Shown: positions 9,980 to 19,729, numbered from the stretch's first letter. The stretch is 64,000 bases of DNA from Trinickia dinghuensis (GCF_003367175.1 NZ_QRGA01000003.1:186681-250680); one strand, 5' to 3'. The notes: a model not told the origin generated them from the sequence alone. Translations and numbers: made by a program.

Positions 9980-10765
9980 ATGAGCCGAGACCCCCGCTTG
10001 AGCCTGAACGCACGCCAACAGGAAATGCTCGACTGGGTGCAGCGCGACGGTTTCGTGACGGTGGACGACCTCGCGTCGCACTTCGCCGTCACGCCGCAGA
10101 CGATCCGGCGCGACGTGAACTGGCTCTCCGACATGAATCTGCTGCGCCGCTATCACGGCGGCGCGAGCCTGCCGACGAGTTCGGAGAACGTCTCCTATAC
10201 CGCGCGCCAGCGCATGTTCCATGACGAAAAGCGGCGCATCGCGACGCTCGCCGCCACCCACATCCCCGATCAGGCGTCGCTCTTCATCAACCTCGGCACG
10301 ACGACCGAGGAAGTCGCACGCGCCCTGAACCGCCATCGCGGGCTGCGCGTCATCACGAACAACCTGAACGTCGCCAACATGATGAGCGGCTACCCCGAGT
10401 GCGAGGTGCTCGTCACGGGCGGCATCGTGCGGCCGTGGGACAAAGGCATCGTGGGCGAGTTGGCCATCGAGTTCATCCGACAATTCAAGGTGGACTTCGC
10501 CATCATCGGTACCTCGGGCATCGAGCTCGACGGCACGCTGCGCGACTTCGATACCCGCGAGGTGCGCGTATCGGAAGCCATCATCGAACATGCGCGCACG
10601 GTCTTCCTGGCCGCCGATCATTCGAAGTTCGGCCGCCCGGCGCTCGTCCGTCAGGGCCACCTCAACCAGATCGACGCGCTGTTCACCGATCAGCCGACGC
10701 CGCCGGAGATGGCCGATTCCCTCGCGGCAGCCGGCACGCAGGTGTATGTCGCCCCATCGGACTGA
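9980..10765 (+). CDS. glpR: Glycerol-3-phosphate regulon repressor, DeoR family
   Basis: 261 aa from ATG 9980 (MSRDPRLSLNARQQEMLDW). The DeoR-type winged helix-turn-helix occupies residues about 10-65 (FVTVDDLASHFAVTPQTIRRDVNWL). The sugar-phosphate sensor domain follows, with INLGTTTEEVARAL, VITNNLNVA and VFLAADHSKFGRPA. Its position upstream of glpD-glpK-glpF supports GlpR, a repressor released by glycerol 3-phosphate. I chose the start by the family N-terminus; the longer ORF adds an unlikely 39 residues. Two sites with TTCG-N4-CGAA symmetry before glpD fit as its operators. Confidence 0.88.
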   Translation: MSRDPRLSLNARQQEMLDWVQRDGFVTVDDLASHFAVTPQTIRRDVNWLSDMNLLRRYHGGASLPTSSENVSYTARQRMFHDEKRRIATLAATHIPDQASLFINLGTTTEEVARALNRHRGLRVITNNLNVANMMSGYPECEVLVTGGIVRPWDKGIVGELAIEFIRQFKVDFAIIGTSGIELDGTLRDFDTREVRVSEAIIEHARTVFLAADHSKFGRPALVRQGHLNQIDALFTDQPTPPEMADSLAAAGTQVYVAPSD

Positions 10766-10890
10766 CCGCACGGCGCCTTATTTCATGCTGCGCCGCACGC
10801 GAAAGTTCAAGTGAATTCGCGAAGTTGCGGCCGCAACCGAACCGCTTCCCCGGCCGGCCGTTGTCAAACGGAAAATTTTCAGGGGACGAT

Positions 10891-10919
10891 TTGGATAAGA
10901 ACGGGCGCTTGACTACACT
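10891..10919 (+). promoter_or_regulatory. Candidate sigma-70 promoter
   Basis: TTGGAT, 17 bases, then TACACT. It lies upstream of the 65-aa hypothetical gene and may drive it, leaving a leader of about 120 bases. Supported only by box similarity and spacing. Confidence 0.35.
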
Positions 10920-11045
10920 CCAGTTCCCCGACGTATGCGCGCATCGCGCGAGCCGGGGCGAAACGCTTCCCTACTCCCGATAGGTTGAGCGCACGGCAGC
11001 CGAGCAGCCGTTGCCGAGGCAATTCCGTTGCCCATGGAGAGAACA

Positions 11046-11243
11046 ATGCTGAGTCCGCATGAATTCGCCACGTTGCTACTCGTCAAGGACGCTCCGAATC
11101 AAGTCGACATGGACCGTGAAGAACTCGACGCCCTCCTCGAGCAGCAGCTGGTGCAGCTCGAGCGCATGGGTTCGGGCCATCAACAGTGGCGCTTGACCGA
11201 GTCGGGCGACTCGGCGATTCGCGCGATCAAACGCTTTTCATAG
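11046..11243 (+). CDS. Small conserved-looking hypothetical protein (65 aa)
   Basis: The start at ATG 11046 (MLSPHEFATLLLVKDAPNQVD) is set by GGAGAGAACA immediately upstream, rather than ATG 11028 of the ORF track. The product is soluble, acidic in the middle (DREELDALLEQQLVQLE) and ends with KRFS. It looks like a small two- or three-helix protein, possibly a winged-helix remnant since the tail WRLTESGDSAIRAIKRF resembles the wing of MarR/PadR-type folds. No function can be assigned. Confidence 0.55.
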   Translation: MLSPHEFATLLLVKDAPNQVDMDREELDALLEQQLVQLERMGSGHQQWRLTESGDSAIRAIKRFS

Positions 11244-11375
11244 CCTCGCCGCTTTCCCTCTTCTCCACCGCCGTGGTGCCGGCGCGGGCGGGTCCCGCCG
11301 CCTGCACGCGGTGAACCGACGCGTGCGTGACCTCGCGAGGACGATGCGCGGGATCGTTCACACCTCACCGCGCCG

Positions 11376-11738
11376 CTAGCCCCCGCGCAGCGTCGGATCG
11401 ACTTGCGCGCGCCAATCGATGGCCTTCACCCGCTGAGCGTTGAAGTAATCGGCCCATGCGCGCTGCGCATCGGGTCCGCCAGCCGTTCGCATGCGGTAGT
11501 GGCTCGCCATGTCGTTGCCGAACGCGCAGTACTGCGCCTGCGATAGGCGCCCGTACCGATACGCGACGTAGGCGTCGACGAGCGCCGAGTAGACGGACTG
11601 CGCGTCCGCGCCGTAATCCGTTTGCGCGCCACAGCTCGCCTGCAGCGCCGAGAAGCTTTGCCCGCTCCCGAATACAGCCGCACACCCGCCCACGAGCACG
11701 GTTCCCGCGCACGCCACGGCCGCCATCCATCCACGCAT
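11376..11738 (-). CDS. Putative lipoprotein of unknown function
   Basis: 120 aa with an N-terminal signal and lipobox LVGGC at residues about 15-19, so it should be lipidated and anchored in an envelope membrane. The mature part holds a Tyr/Ala-rich helical stretch (SVYSALVDAYVAYRYGRLSQAQYCAFGNDMA). Two further Cys in the mature protein (SCGAQ and YCAFG) could form a disulfide. The gene is alone and convergent to the small hypothetical before it. No family is recognised. Confidence 0.65.
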   Translation of the reverse strand: MRGWMAAVACAGTVLVGGCAAVFGSGQSFSALQASCGAQTDYGADAQSVYSALVDAYVAYRYGRLSQAQYCAFGNDMASHYRMRTAGGPDAQRAWADYFNAQRVKAIDWRAQVDPTLRGG

Positions 11739-11818
11739 CGCACACCTCTTTCGTCGTTTTTCAGATGGTAGCCCCTTGGTGCCCGGTCGTGCCGCGGTTT
11801 CACGATGGCGGCATGCGC

Positions 11819-11834
11819 GGTTCGAATACGAACC
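11819..11834 (+). promoter_or_regulatory. Putative GlpR operator 1 upstream of glpD
   Basis: GGTTCG-AATA-CGAACC is a perfect inverted repeat with the TTCG-N4-CGAA core known for E. coli GlpR operators. It lies 112 bases before the glpD start. Confidence 0.6.
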
Positions 11835-11873
11835 CTAAATCCCCCGTTTACTTTTTCGAATGTGTTCGTTAAA

Positions 11874-11888
11874 GTTCGAAAACGAACA
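11874..11888 (+). promoter_or_regulatory. Putative GlpR operator 2 upstream of glpD
   Basis: GTTCG-AAAA-CGAAC has the same architecture as operator 1. It sits in a cluster of extra TTCG half sites (TGTTCG at 11863, GGTTCG at 11895). A TTGATA at 11889 could be a -35 box, which would put repressor over the promoter. Confidence 0.6.
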
Positions 11889-11945
11889 TTGATAGGTTCG
11901 TTTTATTTAGCTGATAGCCGGATGGCATAAGAGGGGACAAAGCAA

Positions 11946-13499
11946 GTGACGCAAGGCAGCCGATACGATCTGCTCGTGGTGGGTGGCGGAATCAATGGCA
12001 CGGGCATCGCGCGCGACGCCGCTGGACGCGGCTTGTCCGTCCTGCTCGTCGAGCAGGACGATCTGGCCTCCCACACTTCGTCGTCGAGCACGAAACTCAT
12101 TCACGGCGGGCTGCGCTACCTCGAATACAAGGAGTTCGGCCTCGTTCGCAAGGCGCTGCAAGAGCGCGAAACCTTGCTGCGCGCCGCCCCCCACATCATG
12201 TGGCCGCTGCGCTTCGTGATGCCCCACATGCCCAATCTGCGCCCGGCCTGGCTCATCCGCGCCGGCTTGTTCCTCTACGATCATCTGGCGCGGCGCGAGC
12301 TGCTGCCGGGTTCGCGCGGCATCGACATGCGCCGCCATCCCGCCGGCGCGCCGCTCGTCGATTCGATCGCGCGCGGCTTCGTCTACTCGGACGGCTGGGT
12401 CGACGATGCGCGTCTCGTCGTGCTGAATGCGCTCGATGCCGCCGAGCGCGGCGCCACGGTGCTCACGCGCACGAAGCTCGCCGGTGCCGTGCGCGCGGGC
12501 GGCGAATGGCACGCGCAGCTGCAACGCGCGGACGGCGCGCGCCTCGACGTGCGCGCGATGGCAATCGCGAACGCGGCGGGCCCGTGGGTGGGCCAGCTAC
12601 TGCACGATGCGCTCGGGCGCGGCGCGCACCATAGCGTGCGGCTCGTCAAAGGCAGCCACATCGTGACGCGGCGCCTGTTCGATCACGATCACGCTTATAT
12701 TTTCCAGAACCCCGACAAGCGGATCATCTTCGCGATCCCCTACGAGCGCGAGTTCACGCTGGTCGGCACCACGGACGTCGAATATCACGGCGATCCGTCG
12801 CAGGTCGCCATCACCGAAGACGAAACGCGCTATCTGTGCGAGTCGATCAACCGGTACTTCAAGCGCAAGATCACGCCGGCCGACGTTTGCTGGACCTACT
12901 CGGGCGTGCGTCCGCTGCTCGAGGAAGAAGGCGCCGACAACCCGTCGGCCGTCACGCGCGATTACCGGCTCGAACTCGACGCCGGTGACGGCGAGGCGCC
13001 GCTGCTGTCGGTTTTCGGCGGCAAGATCACCACGTTCCGCAAGCTCGCCGAAGAGGCCGTCGACCGCCTCGGCTCGGTCATGCCGATCGGCAAGGGCGCT
13101 TGGACGGCCGGCGCGCCGCTGCCCGGCGGCGATATCCCGGGCGCGAAGTTCGAACCGTTCGCCGCGAAGTTCGCAAACGAACATCCGTGGCTGCCGGCCA
13201 ACGTAGCGCGCCGCTACGCGCGCGCATACGGCACGCGGGCCAAGCAGCTCGTGGGTTCGGCCAAATCGCTGGCGGACCTCGGCCACGAATTCGCGCCGGG
13301 CCTGTTCGAACAAGAGCTGCGCTACCTGCGCGACGTCGAGTGGGCGCGCGCCAGCGCGGACGTCCTCTGGCGCCGTTCCAAGATGGGCCTGCATCTGCAG
13401 CCGGGCACGACCGAACAGGTGGCGGGCGCGATCGACGCCTGGTTCGCCCGCTCACCGGCGTCGATTGCGCAGCACACCTCGTCCGCCATCCCCGGCTGA
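11946..13499 (+). CDS. glpD: Aerobic glycerol-3-phosphate dehydrogenase
   Basis: 517 aa from GTG 11946 with AGAGGGGACA upstream. The FAD-binding [17 protein letters not shown] is at residues about 13-30 and [18 protein letters not shown] follows at about 40-57, both diagnostic for GlpD. The C-terminal domain contains [11 protein letters not shown]. The enzyme is peripheral on the inner membrane, oxidises glycerol 3-phosphate to dihydroxyacetone phosphate and passes electrons to quinone. It is the first gene of glpD-glpK-glpF, with two GlpR-like operators in front. Confidence 0.95.
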   Translation: MTQGSRYDLLVVGGGINGTGIARDAAGRGLSVLLVEQDDLASHTSSSSTKLIHGGLRYLEYKEFGLVRKALQERETLLRAAPHIMWPLRFVMPHMPNLRPAWLIRAGLFLYDHLARRELLPGSRGIDMRRHPAGAPLVDSIARGFVYSDGWVDDARLVVLNALDAAERGATVLTRTKLAGAVRAGGEWHAQLQRADGARLDVRAMAIANAAGPWVGQLLHDALGRGAHHSVRLVKGSHIVTRRLFDHDHAYIFQNPDKRIIFAIPYEREFTLVGTTDVEYHGDPSQVAITEDETRYLCESINRYFKRKITPADVCWTYSGVRPLLEEEGADNPSAVTRDYRLELDAGDGEAPLLSVFGGKITTFRKLAEEAVDRLGSVMPIGKGAWTAGAPLPGGDIPGAKFEPFAAKFANEHPWLPANVARRYARAYGTRAKQLVGSAKSLADLGHEFAPGLFEQELRYLRDVEWARASADVLWRRSKMGLHLQPGTTEQVAGAIDAWFARSPASIAQHTSSAIPG

Positions 13500-13606
13500 C
13501 GGCGCGAGGGGCATTTCCGCACGGCAGTACCCGCATCACCGGCAGTACCAGGAACCGCGCAGCAGACGAGCTGCGACATATCACGACAACACATGGAGAA
13601 GAGACA

Positions 13607-15106
13607 ATGCAGGATCAATACATCCTCGCGCTGGACCAAGGCACCACGAGTTCACGTGCGATGCTGTTCGACCGCAAGGGCAACGTCGTCTCGGTTGCTC
13701 AAAAAGAATTCCGTCAGATCTATCCGCAGCCGGGCTGGGTCGAGCACGATCCGCAGGAGATCTGGTCGACGCAAGCCGGCGTCGCGGCCGAAGCCGTCAC
13801 GCGCGCGGGTATCAACGGCACGTCGATCGCCTCGATCGGCATCACGAATCAGCGCGAAACGACGATCGTCTGGGATCGCGACACGGGTCAGCCGATCTAT
13901 AACGCAATCGTCTGGCAAGACCGCCGCACCGCCGGCCTGTGCGATCAGCTCAAAGCGCAGGGCCTCGAGGAGAAAGTGCGCGCGAAAACGGGCCTGCCGA
14001 TCGACGCCTACTTTTCCGCCACCAAAATCCGCTGGATTCTCGACAACGTCGAAGGCGCGCGCGAAAAAGCCAAGCAAGGCAAGCTCGCGTTCGGCACGGT
14101 CGACAGCTGGCTCGTCTGGAACTTCACGAAGCACGAACTGCACATCACCGACGTGACGAATGCGTCGCGCACGATGCTGTTCAACATCCACACGATGCAG
14201 TGGGACAACGACCTGCTCGAGGCGCTCGACATTCCGCGCAGCATGCTGCCCGAAGTGCGCGCATCGTCGGAGATCTACGGCAACACGGTCACGACCGTCT
14301 TCGCCTCGAAGATTCCGATCGGCGGCATCGCCGGCGACCAGCACGCGGCGCTGTTCGGCCAAATGTGCACGAAGTCGGGCATGGTCAAGAACACCTACGG
14401 CACCGGCTGCTTCCTCGTCATGAACACGGGCGAGAAGCCCATCGAATCGAAGAACAACCTCGTCACCACGATCGCCTGGAAGATCGGCAACGAGGTCAAC
14501 TACGCGCTCGAAGGCAGCATCTTCATCGGCGGCGCGGTCGTGCAATGGCTGCGCGATGGGTTGGGCATCATCAAGAGCGCGTCCGATATCGAGGCCCTCG
14601 CGGCCAGCGTCGAACATAGCGACGGCGTCTACCTCGTTCCCGCGTTCGCGGGCCTCGGCGCCCCGCACTGGAATCCGCGCGCGCGCGGCACGCTGTTCGG
14701 CGTGACCCGCGGCACCACGAACGCGCATATCGCCCGGGCGGCGCTCGATTCGATCGCCTATCAATCGCTCGACGTGCTCAAGGCGATGGAAGCGGACTCC
14801 GGCATCAAGATCGGCGAGCTGCGCGTCGACGGCGGCGCCTGCGCCAACAACTTGCTCATGCAGTTCCAGTCCGACTTGCTCGGATGCTCGACCGCGCGTC
14901 CGCGCATCAGCGAAACGACGGCCCTCGGCGCCGCCTACCTCGCGGGCCTCGCCGTCGGCTACTGGAGCAACGTGGGCGAACTCGAAAGCCAATGGCAGCT
15001 CGACCGGCGCTTCACGCCTGCGATGCAGCAGGCCAACGCTCAGCAGTGCATCGCGGGCTGGCAGCGGGCGATCAACGCCGCCAAGGCTTGGGCCGACGCG
15101 AGCTGA
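13607..15106 (+). CDS. glpK: Glycerol kinase
   Basis: 499 aa, the family's usual length, from ATG 13607 with GGAGAAGAGACA upstream. FGGY-kinase features: [13 protein letters not shown] at the N-terminus, [35 protein letters not shown], and [19 protein letters not shown] near the C-terminus. It phosphorylates glycerol entering through GlpF to glycerol 3-phosphate, the substrate of GlpD and inducer of GlpR. It lies 107 bases after glpD in the same direction. Confidence 0.96.
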   Translation: MQDQYILALDQGTTSSRAMLFDRKGNVVSVAQKEFRQIYPQPGWVEHDPQEIWSTQAGVAAEAVTRAGINGTSIASIGITNQRETTIVWDRDTGQPIYNAIVWQDRRTAGLCDQLKAQGLEEKVRAKTGLPIDAYFSATKIRWILDNVEGAREKAKQGKLAFGTVDSWLVWNFTKHELHITDVTNASRTMLFNIHTMQWDNDLLEALDIPRSMLPEVRASSEIYGNTVTTVFASKIPIGGIAGDQHAALFGQMCTKSGMVKNTYGTGCFLVMNTGEKPIESKNNLVTTIAWKIGNEVNYALEGSIFIGGAVVQWLRDGLGIIKSASDIEALAASVEHSDGVYLVPAFAGLGAPHWNPRARGTLFGVTRGTTNAHIARAALDSIAYQSLDVLKAMEADSGIKIGELRVDGGACANNLLMQFQSDLLGCSTARPRISETTALGAAYLAGLAVGYWSNVGELESQWQLDRRFTPAMQQANAQQCIAGWQRAINAAKAWADAS

Positions 15107-15222
15107 GAGCGTACGGCCGCGGGCAGGGATACGGCATGAACGCGGCCGCTTCGTGCCCGTGCCCGCCTGCGCCAATTCAACCAACAATCGACCAACAATA
15201 GTCATTCCGGAGACACACCAAC

Positions 15223-15930
15223 ATGTCACCCCTGATCGCGGAATTCCTAGGCACCGCGCTGCTCGTGCTGCTCGGCAACGGCTCCGTCGCCAACGTGCTG
15301 CTCGCGCGCACGAAGGGCAAGGGCGCCGATCTCATCGTCATCGTCTGGGGCTGGGCGATGGCCGTCTTCGTCGCCGTCTACGTGACGGCGTCGTTCAGCG
15401 GCGCGCATCTGAACCCCGTCGTGACGATCAGCCTCGCGCTCGCCGGCAAGTTCGCCTGGAGCAAGGTAGCCGGCTACATCACGGCGCAGATGCTCGGCGG
15501 CATGGCAGGCGCGTTCCTCGTCTGGCTCGCCTATCGCCAGCACTTTTCGTCGACGGAAGACGCCGACATCAAGCTCGCCTGCTTCTGCACGGCGCCGGCG
15601 ATTCGCAGCGTCCCGCACAACGTGCTGACGGAAATGATCTGCACCTTCGTTCTGATCCTCGGCGTGCTCTACCTCGCCTCGCCGCAAGTGGGCCTCGGCG
15701 CGCTCGACGCCCTGCCCGTCGGCCTGCTCGTGCTCGGCATCGGCATCTCGCTCGGCGGCCCGACCGGCTATGCGATGAGCCCCGCCCGCGACCTGGCGCC
15801 GCGCATCATGCACGCGCTGCTGCCGATCCCCGGCAAGCGCGGCAGCGACTGGCGCTACGCCTGGGTGCCGGTGTTCGGCCCGCTCGTGGGCGGCGCGATG
15901 GCATCGTTCGTGTACGTGCATGCGCATTGA
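15223..15930 (+). CDS. glpF: Glycerol uptake facilitator (aquaglyceroporin)
   Basis: 235 aa with six membrane segments and two MIP half-repeats. The usual NPA boxes are both altered: the first reads NPV in SGAHLNPVVTI and the second reads SPA in GYAMSPARDLAPR. The Arg and Asp that follow the second box, important for the glycerol selectivity filter, are kept. It sits 116 bases after glpK, completing the glycerol uptake and oxidation operon. Function as a glycerol channel is strongly suggested by context, while the altered boxes leave selectivity open. Confidence 0.9.
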   Translation: MSPLIAEFLGTALLVLLGNGSVANVLLARTKGKGADLIVIVWGWAMAVFVAVYVTASFSGAHLNPVVTISLALAGKFAWSKVAGYITAQMLGGMAGAFLVWLAYRQHFSSTEDADIKLACFCTAPAIRSVPHNVLTEMICTFVLILGVLYLASPQVGLGALDALPVGLLVLGIGISLGGPTGYAMSPARDLAPRIMHALLPIPGKRGSDWRYAWVPVFGPLVGGAMASFVYVHAH

Positions 15931-16013
15931 GCGGAACGATCAGTACGAACGGAACAGGCCGTGCAAGCGGAACAAGCCTGACAAGTACGACAAGCGGCAT
16001 AAGCGGAACGAGC
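15931..16013. repeat. Degenerate short direct repeats after glpF
   Basis: Units like AGCGGAACAAG and ACAAGTACGACAAGCGGC recur at about 9-15-base periodicity directly after the glpF stop. In one minus frame this gives a Leu/Val/Pro periodic peptide, which is an artefact of the repeat, not a gene. Confidence 0.4.
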
Positions 16014-16044
16014 ATGTTCGGCCGTTAGCCGCATAGACCCGATC

Positions 16045-16096
16045 GGGGCGTTCAAGGCCGGCGGCACGAATGCGTACCAATAGCCGCGAACGCCCC
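16045..16096 (+). other. Long-loop inverted repeat between glpF and the HAD gene
   Basis: GGGGCGTTC and GAACGCCCC are perfect 9-base arms around a 34-base loop. It could be an mRNA structure or a terminator without a T-run. Confidence 0.3.
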
Positions 16097-16130
16097 GGGG
16101 TCGGACTCAGCGAAGAAAGAGAGCGCCGCG

Positions 16131-16155
16131 ACGCCAATATCCGTATCATTGGCGT
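16131..16155 (+). promoter_or_regulatory. Perfect inverted repeat upstream of HAD phosphatase gene
   Basis: ACGCCAAT-N9-ATTGGCGT, 63 bases before the start codon of the HAD gene. Eight-base perfect arms separated by nine bases, AT-containing at the inner ends, fit a dimeric regulator's operator; a weak terminator hairpin is the alternative. Confidence 0.4.
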
Positions 16156-16217
16156 TTCACTACACAACAAAGTGCGCTCCGGGGTTAGGCCAGCCACCGT
16201 GCGCGCGCCCTTTCTTC

Positions 16218-16904
16218 ATGTTCGACCATCTCATCTGCGACTGCGACGGCGTGCTCGTCGACAGTGAAGTGATCGCCGACCGCGTGCTGCTGCACGCCCT
16301 GTCGGCCGAGTTCCCGACCATCGATTTCGCTTCCGTCGTCCATCTGGCCTTCGGTCAGCGTACATCGACCTTTCTTTCCGATATCGAGAAGCGATTTGAG
16401 ATCGTCATCCCCGACAGTTTCCTCGCCGGTGTCGAACGCGACATCGACGCGCAATTGAAGCACTCGCTCGCACCGATCGCCGGCGTGCGCGATGCGCTCG
16501 CGCAGGTACCGCTGCCGGCTGCCGTCGTCTCCAACAGCCGCCTCGCGCGGATTGCGCAGTCGCTCTCGCGCGTCGGGCTGGCCGATGTCTTCGGCCCGCG
16601 CGTGTTCAGTGCCGAGCAGGTCCAACGGCCCAAGCCGCATCCGGACGTCTACCTGCACGCCGCGCGCGAACTCGGCGTCGCGCCGGAGCGCTGCCTTGTC
16701 GTCGAAGACAGCGTGACAGGCCTGTCGGCGGCGCGCGCCGCGGGCATGCCGACGATCGCGTTCGTCGGCGCGAGTCACGTTCCCAAAGGCTATGCGCAAG
16801 TGCTGCGCAACCTGGGCGTCACGCGCATCGTAGAGCGCATGGAGCAATTGCCCGCATTGATCGCCGCGGGGTTGCGCGGCGAGTTCGGGCAACTGCTTTC
16901 GTAA
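16218..16904 (+). CDS. HAD-superfamily phosphatase, YieH/6-phosphogluconate phosphatase type
   Basis: 228 aa from ATG 16218 (MFDHLICDCDGVLVDSEVIA). Motif I DCDGVLVDSE carries the nucleophile Asp and acid Asp. Motif II is the Ser of VVSNSRLAR, motif III the Lys in RPKPHPDVY, and motif IV VVEDSVTGLSAARAAGM. The N-terminal DxDGVLVDSEVIADR resembles E. coli YieH, which dephosphorylates 6-phosphogluconate and related sugar phosphates. A beta-phosphoglucomutase or other sugar-phosphatase activity cannot be excluded. Confidence 0.82.
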   Translation: MFDHLICDCDGVLVDSEVIADRVLLHALSAEFPTIDFASVVHLAFGQRTSTFLSDIEKRFEIVIPDSFLAGVERDIDAQLKHSLAPIAGVRDALAQVPLPAAVVSNSRLARIAQSLSRVGLADVFGPRVFSAEQVQRPKPHPDVYLHAARELGVAPERCLVVEDSVTGLSAARAAGMPTIAFVGASHVPKGYAQVLRNLGVTRIVERMEQLPALIAAGLRGEFGQLLS

Positions 16905-16984
16905 GTCCGGGACGTAGGCGAACCGGGGTTCGTTTCGCCTACGCGTTCGAGACTTCGAGAAGACGCCGAAACGACAGCGCCGCC

Positions 16985-17695
16985 TTACGCCTCGCTTGCG
17001 CAGCTCTCCCGCTCGCGTGCGGCCGCCAGCGCCCGGCGAAACGCAACCAGCTCCTCGATCGTCAGCATCGGCAAGCCGTGCTTGGCGGCGAAGCGCTCGA
17101 CCTGCGCGCCGCGCGTCATCGTGCCGTCCTCATTCATGAGTTCGCACAGCACGCCGGCCGGCGACAAGCCCGCGAGCACGGTCAGATCGACCGTGCCCTC
17201 GGTGTGGCCGCGGCGCGCGAGCACGCCGCCCGGCTGCGCGCGCAGCGGAAACACGTGACCGGGGCGCACGATGTCCTCGGGTTCGGCCTGCTCGGCGATA
17301 GCCGCCCGGATCGTCGTCACGCGATCGGCGGCCGACACGCCCGTGCTCACGCCGTGGCGCGCCTCGATCGATACCGTGAACGCCGTGCCGTGGCGGCTCT
17401 CGTTGTGGGCGACCATGGCCGGCAACGCGAGCGCGCGAATCTTCTCGTCGGGCAGGCACAAGCAGACGATGCCGCTGCACTCGCGAATCAGCAGCGCCAT
17501 CGTCTCGACGGACAGACGCTCGGCGGCCACGATGAGATCGGCCTCGTTTTCGCGATCGTGGTCGTCCTGCAGAACGACGGCGCGGCCATCACGCAACGCG
17601 GCAAGCGCGGCTGCGATGCGCGGCGACATCGGCACGGAATCGAGGAAGGAAAGTTCGGCGGACGCCGTGGAAACGGGTAAAGACGGTAAAGACAT
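16985..17695 (-). CDS. ribB: 3,4-dihydroxy-2-butanone-4-phosphate synthase
   Basis: 236 aa from ATG 17695 ([19 protein letters not shown]), with AGGAG eight bases upstream. [16 protein letters not shown] and the later [14 protein letters not shown] are the signature acidic and histidine motifs. No GTP cyclohydrolase II domain follows, so this is the single-function RibB. The enzyme makes the four-carbon precursor of riboflavin from ribulose 5-phosphate. It is isolated from the main rib operon and controlled by the FMN riboswitch in its leader. Confidence 0.94.
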   Translation of the reverse strand: MSLPSLPVSTASAELSFLDSVPMSPRIAAALAALRDGRAVVLQDDHDRENEADLIVAAERLSVETMALLIRECSGIVCLCLPDEKIRALALPAMVAHNESRHGTAFTVSIEARHGVSTGVSAADRVTTIRAAIAEQAEPEDIVRPGHVFPLRAQPGGVLARRGHTEGTVDLTVLAGLSPAGVLCELMNEDGTMTRGAQVERFAAKHGLPMLTIEELVAFRRALAAARERESCASEA

Positions 17696-17827
17696 ATGAA
17701 ACGCTCCTCGCGAGAGAGAAAAAGCGAAAAACGTTTCAGGGCATCGCAAACGGCACGAACGCCACCGCGCTCGACACGGCAAAGCATGCCGAGCCGAACG
17801 AGGCGGCGAGCGCGACTGTCTGCGCAT

Positions 17828-17992
17828 CTTCTTTCATCCGGACTGTGACCGTCGGCTCTGGCATCGCACCAGATCTGCTGACCCCGCGCGGCAAGCAACC
17901 GGAGAGGCTGCTTCGTTCGCGGGCGCTCGCGGGCTCGCCGGCACATGGCCGGCATACCGCCGGTGGGGAATTTCACCCCGCCCTGAAGACGC
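17828..17992 (-). ncRNA. FMN riboswitch (RFN element) controlling ribB
   Basis: On the minus strand the leader reads GTCTTCAGGGCGGGGTGAAA, then TTCCCCACCGGCGGTATGCC, an internal variable arm, GATCTGGTGCGATGCCAG, and finally CACAGTCCGGATGAAAGAAG. These are the conserved RFN segments in order. It lies 133 bases before the ribB ATG, so FMN binding should reduce transcription or translation of ribB. A TATATA-like -10 at about 17996-18005 is placed just upstream for minus-strand transcription. Confidence 0.95.
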
Positions 17993-18009
17993 ACTGATAT
18001 ATAAGACAT

Positions 18010-18361
18010 AGAACCGGCACTGGGCCGGTCCGATGAGGATACACGAGGGTTGCCATGCCTGCCGGCAAAGCCCTCGCGGCGGCGAGGGCTCTTTCCGAAC
18101 GGAAAGCGGGCCCGGGCTTGCCGTCATGCCGACCGAAAACGGATCCGCGCTGGCCGCATCGGGGCCGCCATGCCCGACCGGCTATAATGTCGGGTTATGC
18201 GGCAGGCATTTCGTCCCGCTTCGCCCCCTTTTACCAGGGAGATACGCGCGAGCGACACGCCCCGCCGCGGCCCGACATCCGCCCCGCCCGATGCGGCGGC
18301 CCGTGCCGGCTTCCACGACTTACCTACGCCCCCAGGTCAACCACTGCGAACGGCGAGCTTC
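18010..18361. other. Divergent intergenic region ribB / miaB with a strong hairpin
   Basis: About 350 bases holding the ribB promoter (minus) and the miaB promoter (plus). AGCCCTCGC-GGCG-GCGAGGGCT at 18069-18090 is a perfect 9-base hairpin followed by CTTT on the plus strand. It looks like a terminator but has no upstream plus-strand gene, so it could end an unseen small RNA or be a transcript-insulating element. Confidence 0.4.
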
Positions 18362-19729
18362 ATGACCAAGAAAGTTTATGTAAAAACCTTTGGCTGCCAG
18401 ATGAACGAGTACGACTCCGACAAGATGGTCGACGTACTTGGTGCCGCCGAAGGACTCGTCAAGACGGATTCCCCCGAAGACGCTGACGTCATCCTGTTCA
18501 ACACCTGCTCCGTGCGCGAAAAGGCGCAGGAAAAGGTCTTCTCCGATCTGGGCCGCGTGCGCGAGCTGAAAGAGGCCAAGCCCGACCTGCTGATCGGCGT
18601 CGGCGGCTGCGTCGCGAGCCAGGAAGGCGCCGCGATCGTCGCGCGCGCGCCCTACGTCGATCTCGTCTTCGGCCCGCAGACGCTGCACCGGCTGCCGCAG
18701 ATGATCGACGCGCGCCGCGCGAGCGGCCGTTCGCAAGTCGACATCTCGTTTCCCGAAATCGAAAAGTTCGACCATCTGCCGCCCGCGCGCGTCGACGGCC
18801 CGAGCGCATTCGTCTCGATCATGGAAGGCTGCAGCAAGTACTGCAGCTACTGCGTCGTGCCCTACACGCGCGGCGACGAGGTCTCACGCCCGCTCGACGA
18901 CGTCCTGACGGAAATCGCGGGGCTGGCCGATCAAGGCGTGCGCGAAGTCACGCTGCTCGGCCAGAACGTGAACGCCTATCGCGGCGCGCTGACGGCGGGC
19001 GCGGCCGAGATCGCCGATTTCGCGACGCTGATCGAATACGTCGCCGAGATCCCCGGCATCGAGCGCATCCGCTACACCACGTCCCATCCGAAGGAATTCA
19101 CGCAGCGCCTGATCGACGTCTACGCGAAGGTCGACAAGCTCGTTTCGCATCTGCACCTGCCCGTGCAGCACGGCTCCGATCGCATTCTGATGGCGATGAA
19201 GCGCGGCTACACGGTGCTCGAGTACAAGTCGGTGATACGCCGCCTGCGCGCGATCCGGCCCGACCTCTCGCTGTCCACGGACATCATCGTCGGCTTCCCG
19301 GGCGAGACGCAGGACGACTTCGACAAGACGATGGCGCTCGTGCACGAGATGAGCTACGACACGAGCTTCTCGTTCATCTACAGCCCGCGTCCCGGCACGC
19401 CCGCCGCGAACCTTCACGACGATACGCCGCGCGAAGCTAAGCTCAAGCGCCTGCAGCATTTGCAGGCGACCATCGACGCCAACGTCGTGCGCATCAGCGA
19501 AGCGATGGTCGGCAACGTCGAGCGCATCCTCGTCGAGCGCCCCGCGCGCAAGGACCCGACCGAACTCGCCGGCCGCACGGCCAACAACCGCGTCGTCAAT
19601 TTCCCCGCGCCGGTGGCCTCGCACGCGCGTCTGATCGGCCAGATGATCGACGTGCGCATCACGCGCGCCTATCCGCATTCGCTGCGCGGCGAACTCGTGC
19701 TCGCGGAACATCCGGAATCCGTTGCTTGA
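18362..19729 (+). CDS. miaB: tRNA-2-methylthio-N6-isopentenyladenosine37 methylthiotransferase
   Basis: 455 aa from ATG 18362 ([19 protein letters not shown]). The three Cys of the N-terminal UPF0004 cluster are in [15 protein letters not shown] and VGGCVASQ. The radical-SAM CxxxCxxC is YCSYC within [16 protein letters not shown], and a TRAM domain ends the protein. It adds the methylthio group to A37 of tRNAs using two iron-sulfur clusters. The stop overlaps the proposed start of phoH, beginning the miaB-phoH-ybeY run. Confidence 0.96.
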   Translation: MTKKVYVKTFGCQMNEYDSDKMVDVLGAAEGLVKTDSPEDADVILFNTCSVREKAQEKVFSDLGRVRELKEAKPDLLIGVGGCVASQEGAAIVARAPYVDLVFGPQTLHRLPQMIDARRASGRSQVDISFPEIEKFDHLPPARVDGPSAFVSIMEGCSKYCSYCVVPYTRGDEVSRPLDDVLTEIAGLADQGVREVTLLGQNVNAYRGALTAGAAEIADFATLIEYVAEIPGIERIRYTTSHPKEFTQRLIDVYAKVDKLVSHLHLPVQHGSDRILMAMKRGYTVLEYKSVIRRLRAIRPDLSLSTDIIVGFPGETQDDFDKTMALVHEMSYDTSFSFIYSPRPGTPAANLHDDTPREAKLKRLQHLQATIDANVVRISEAMVGNVERILVERPARKDPTELAGRTANNRVVNFPAPVASHARLIGQMIDVRITRAYPHSLRGELVLAEHPESVA

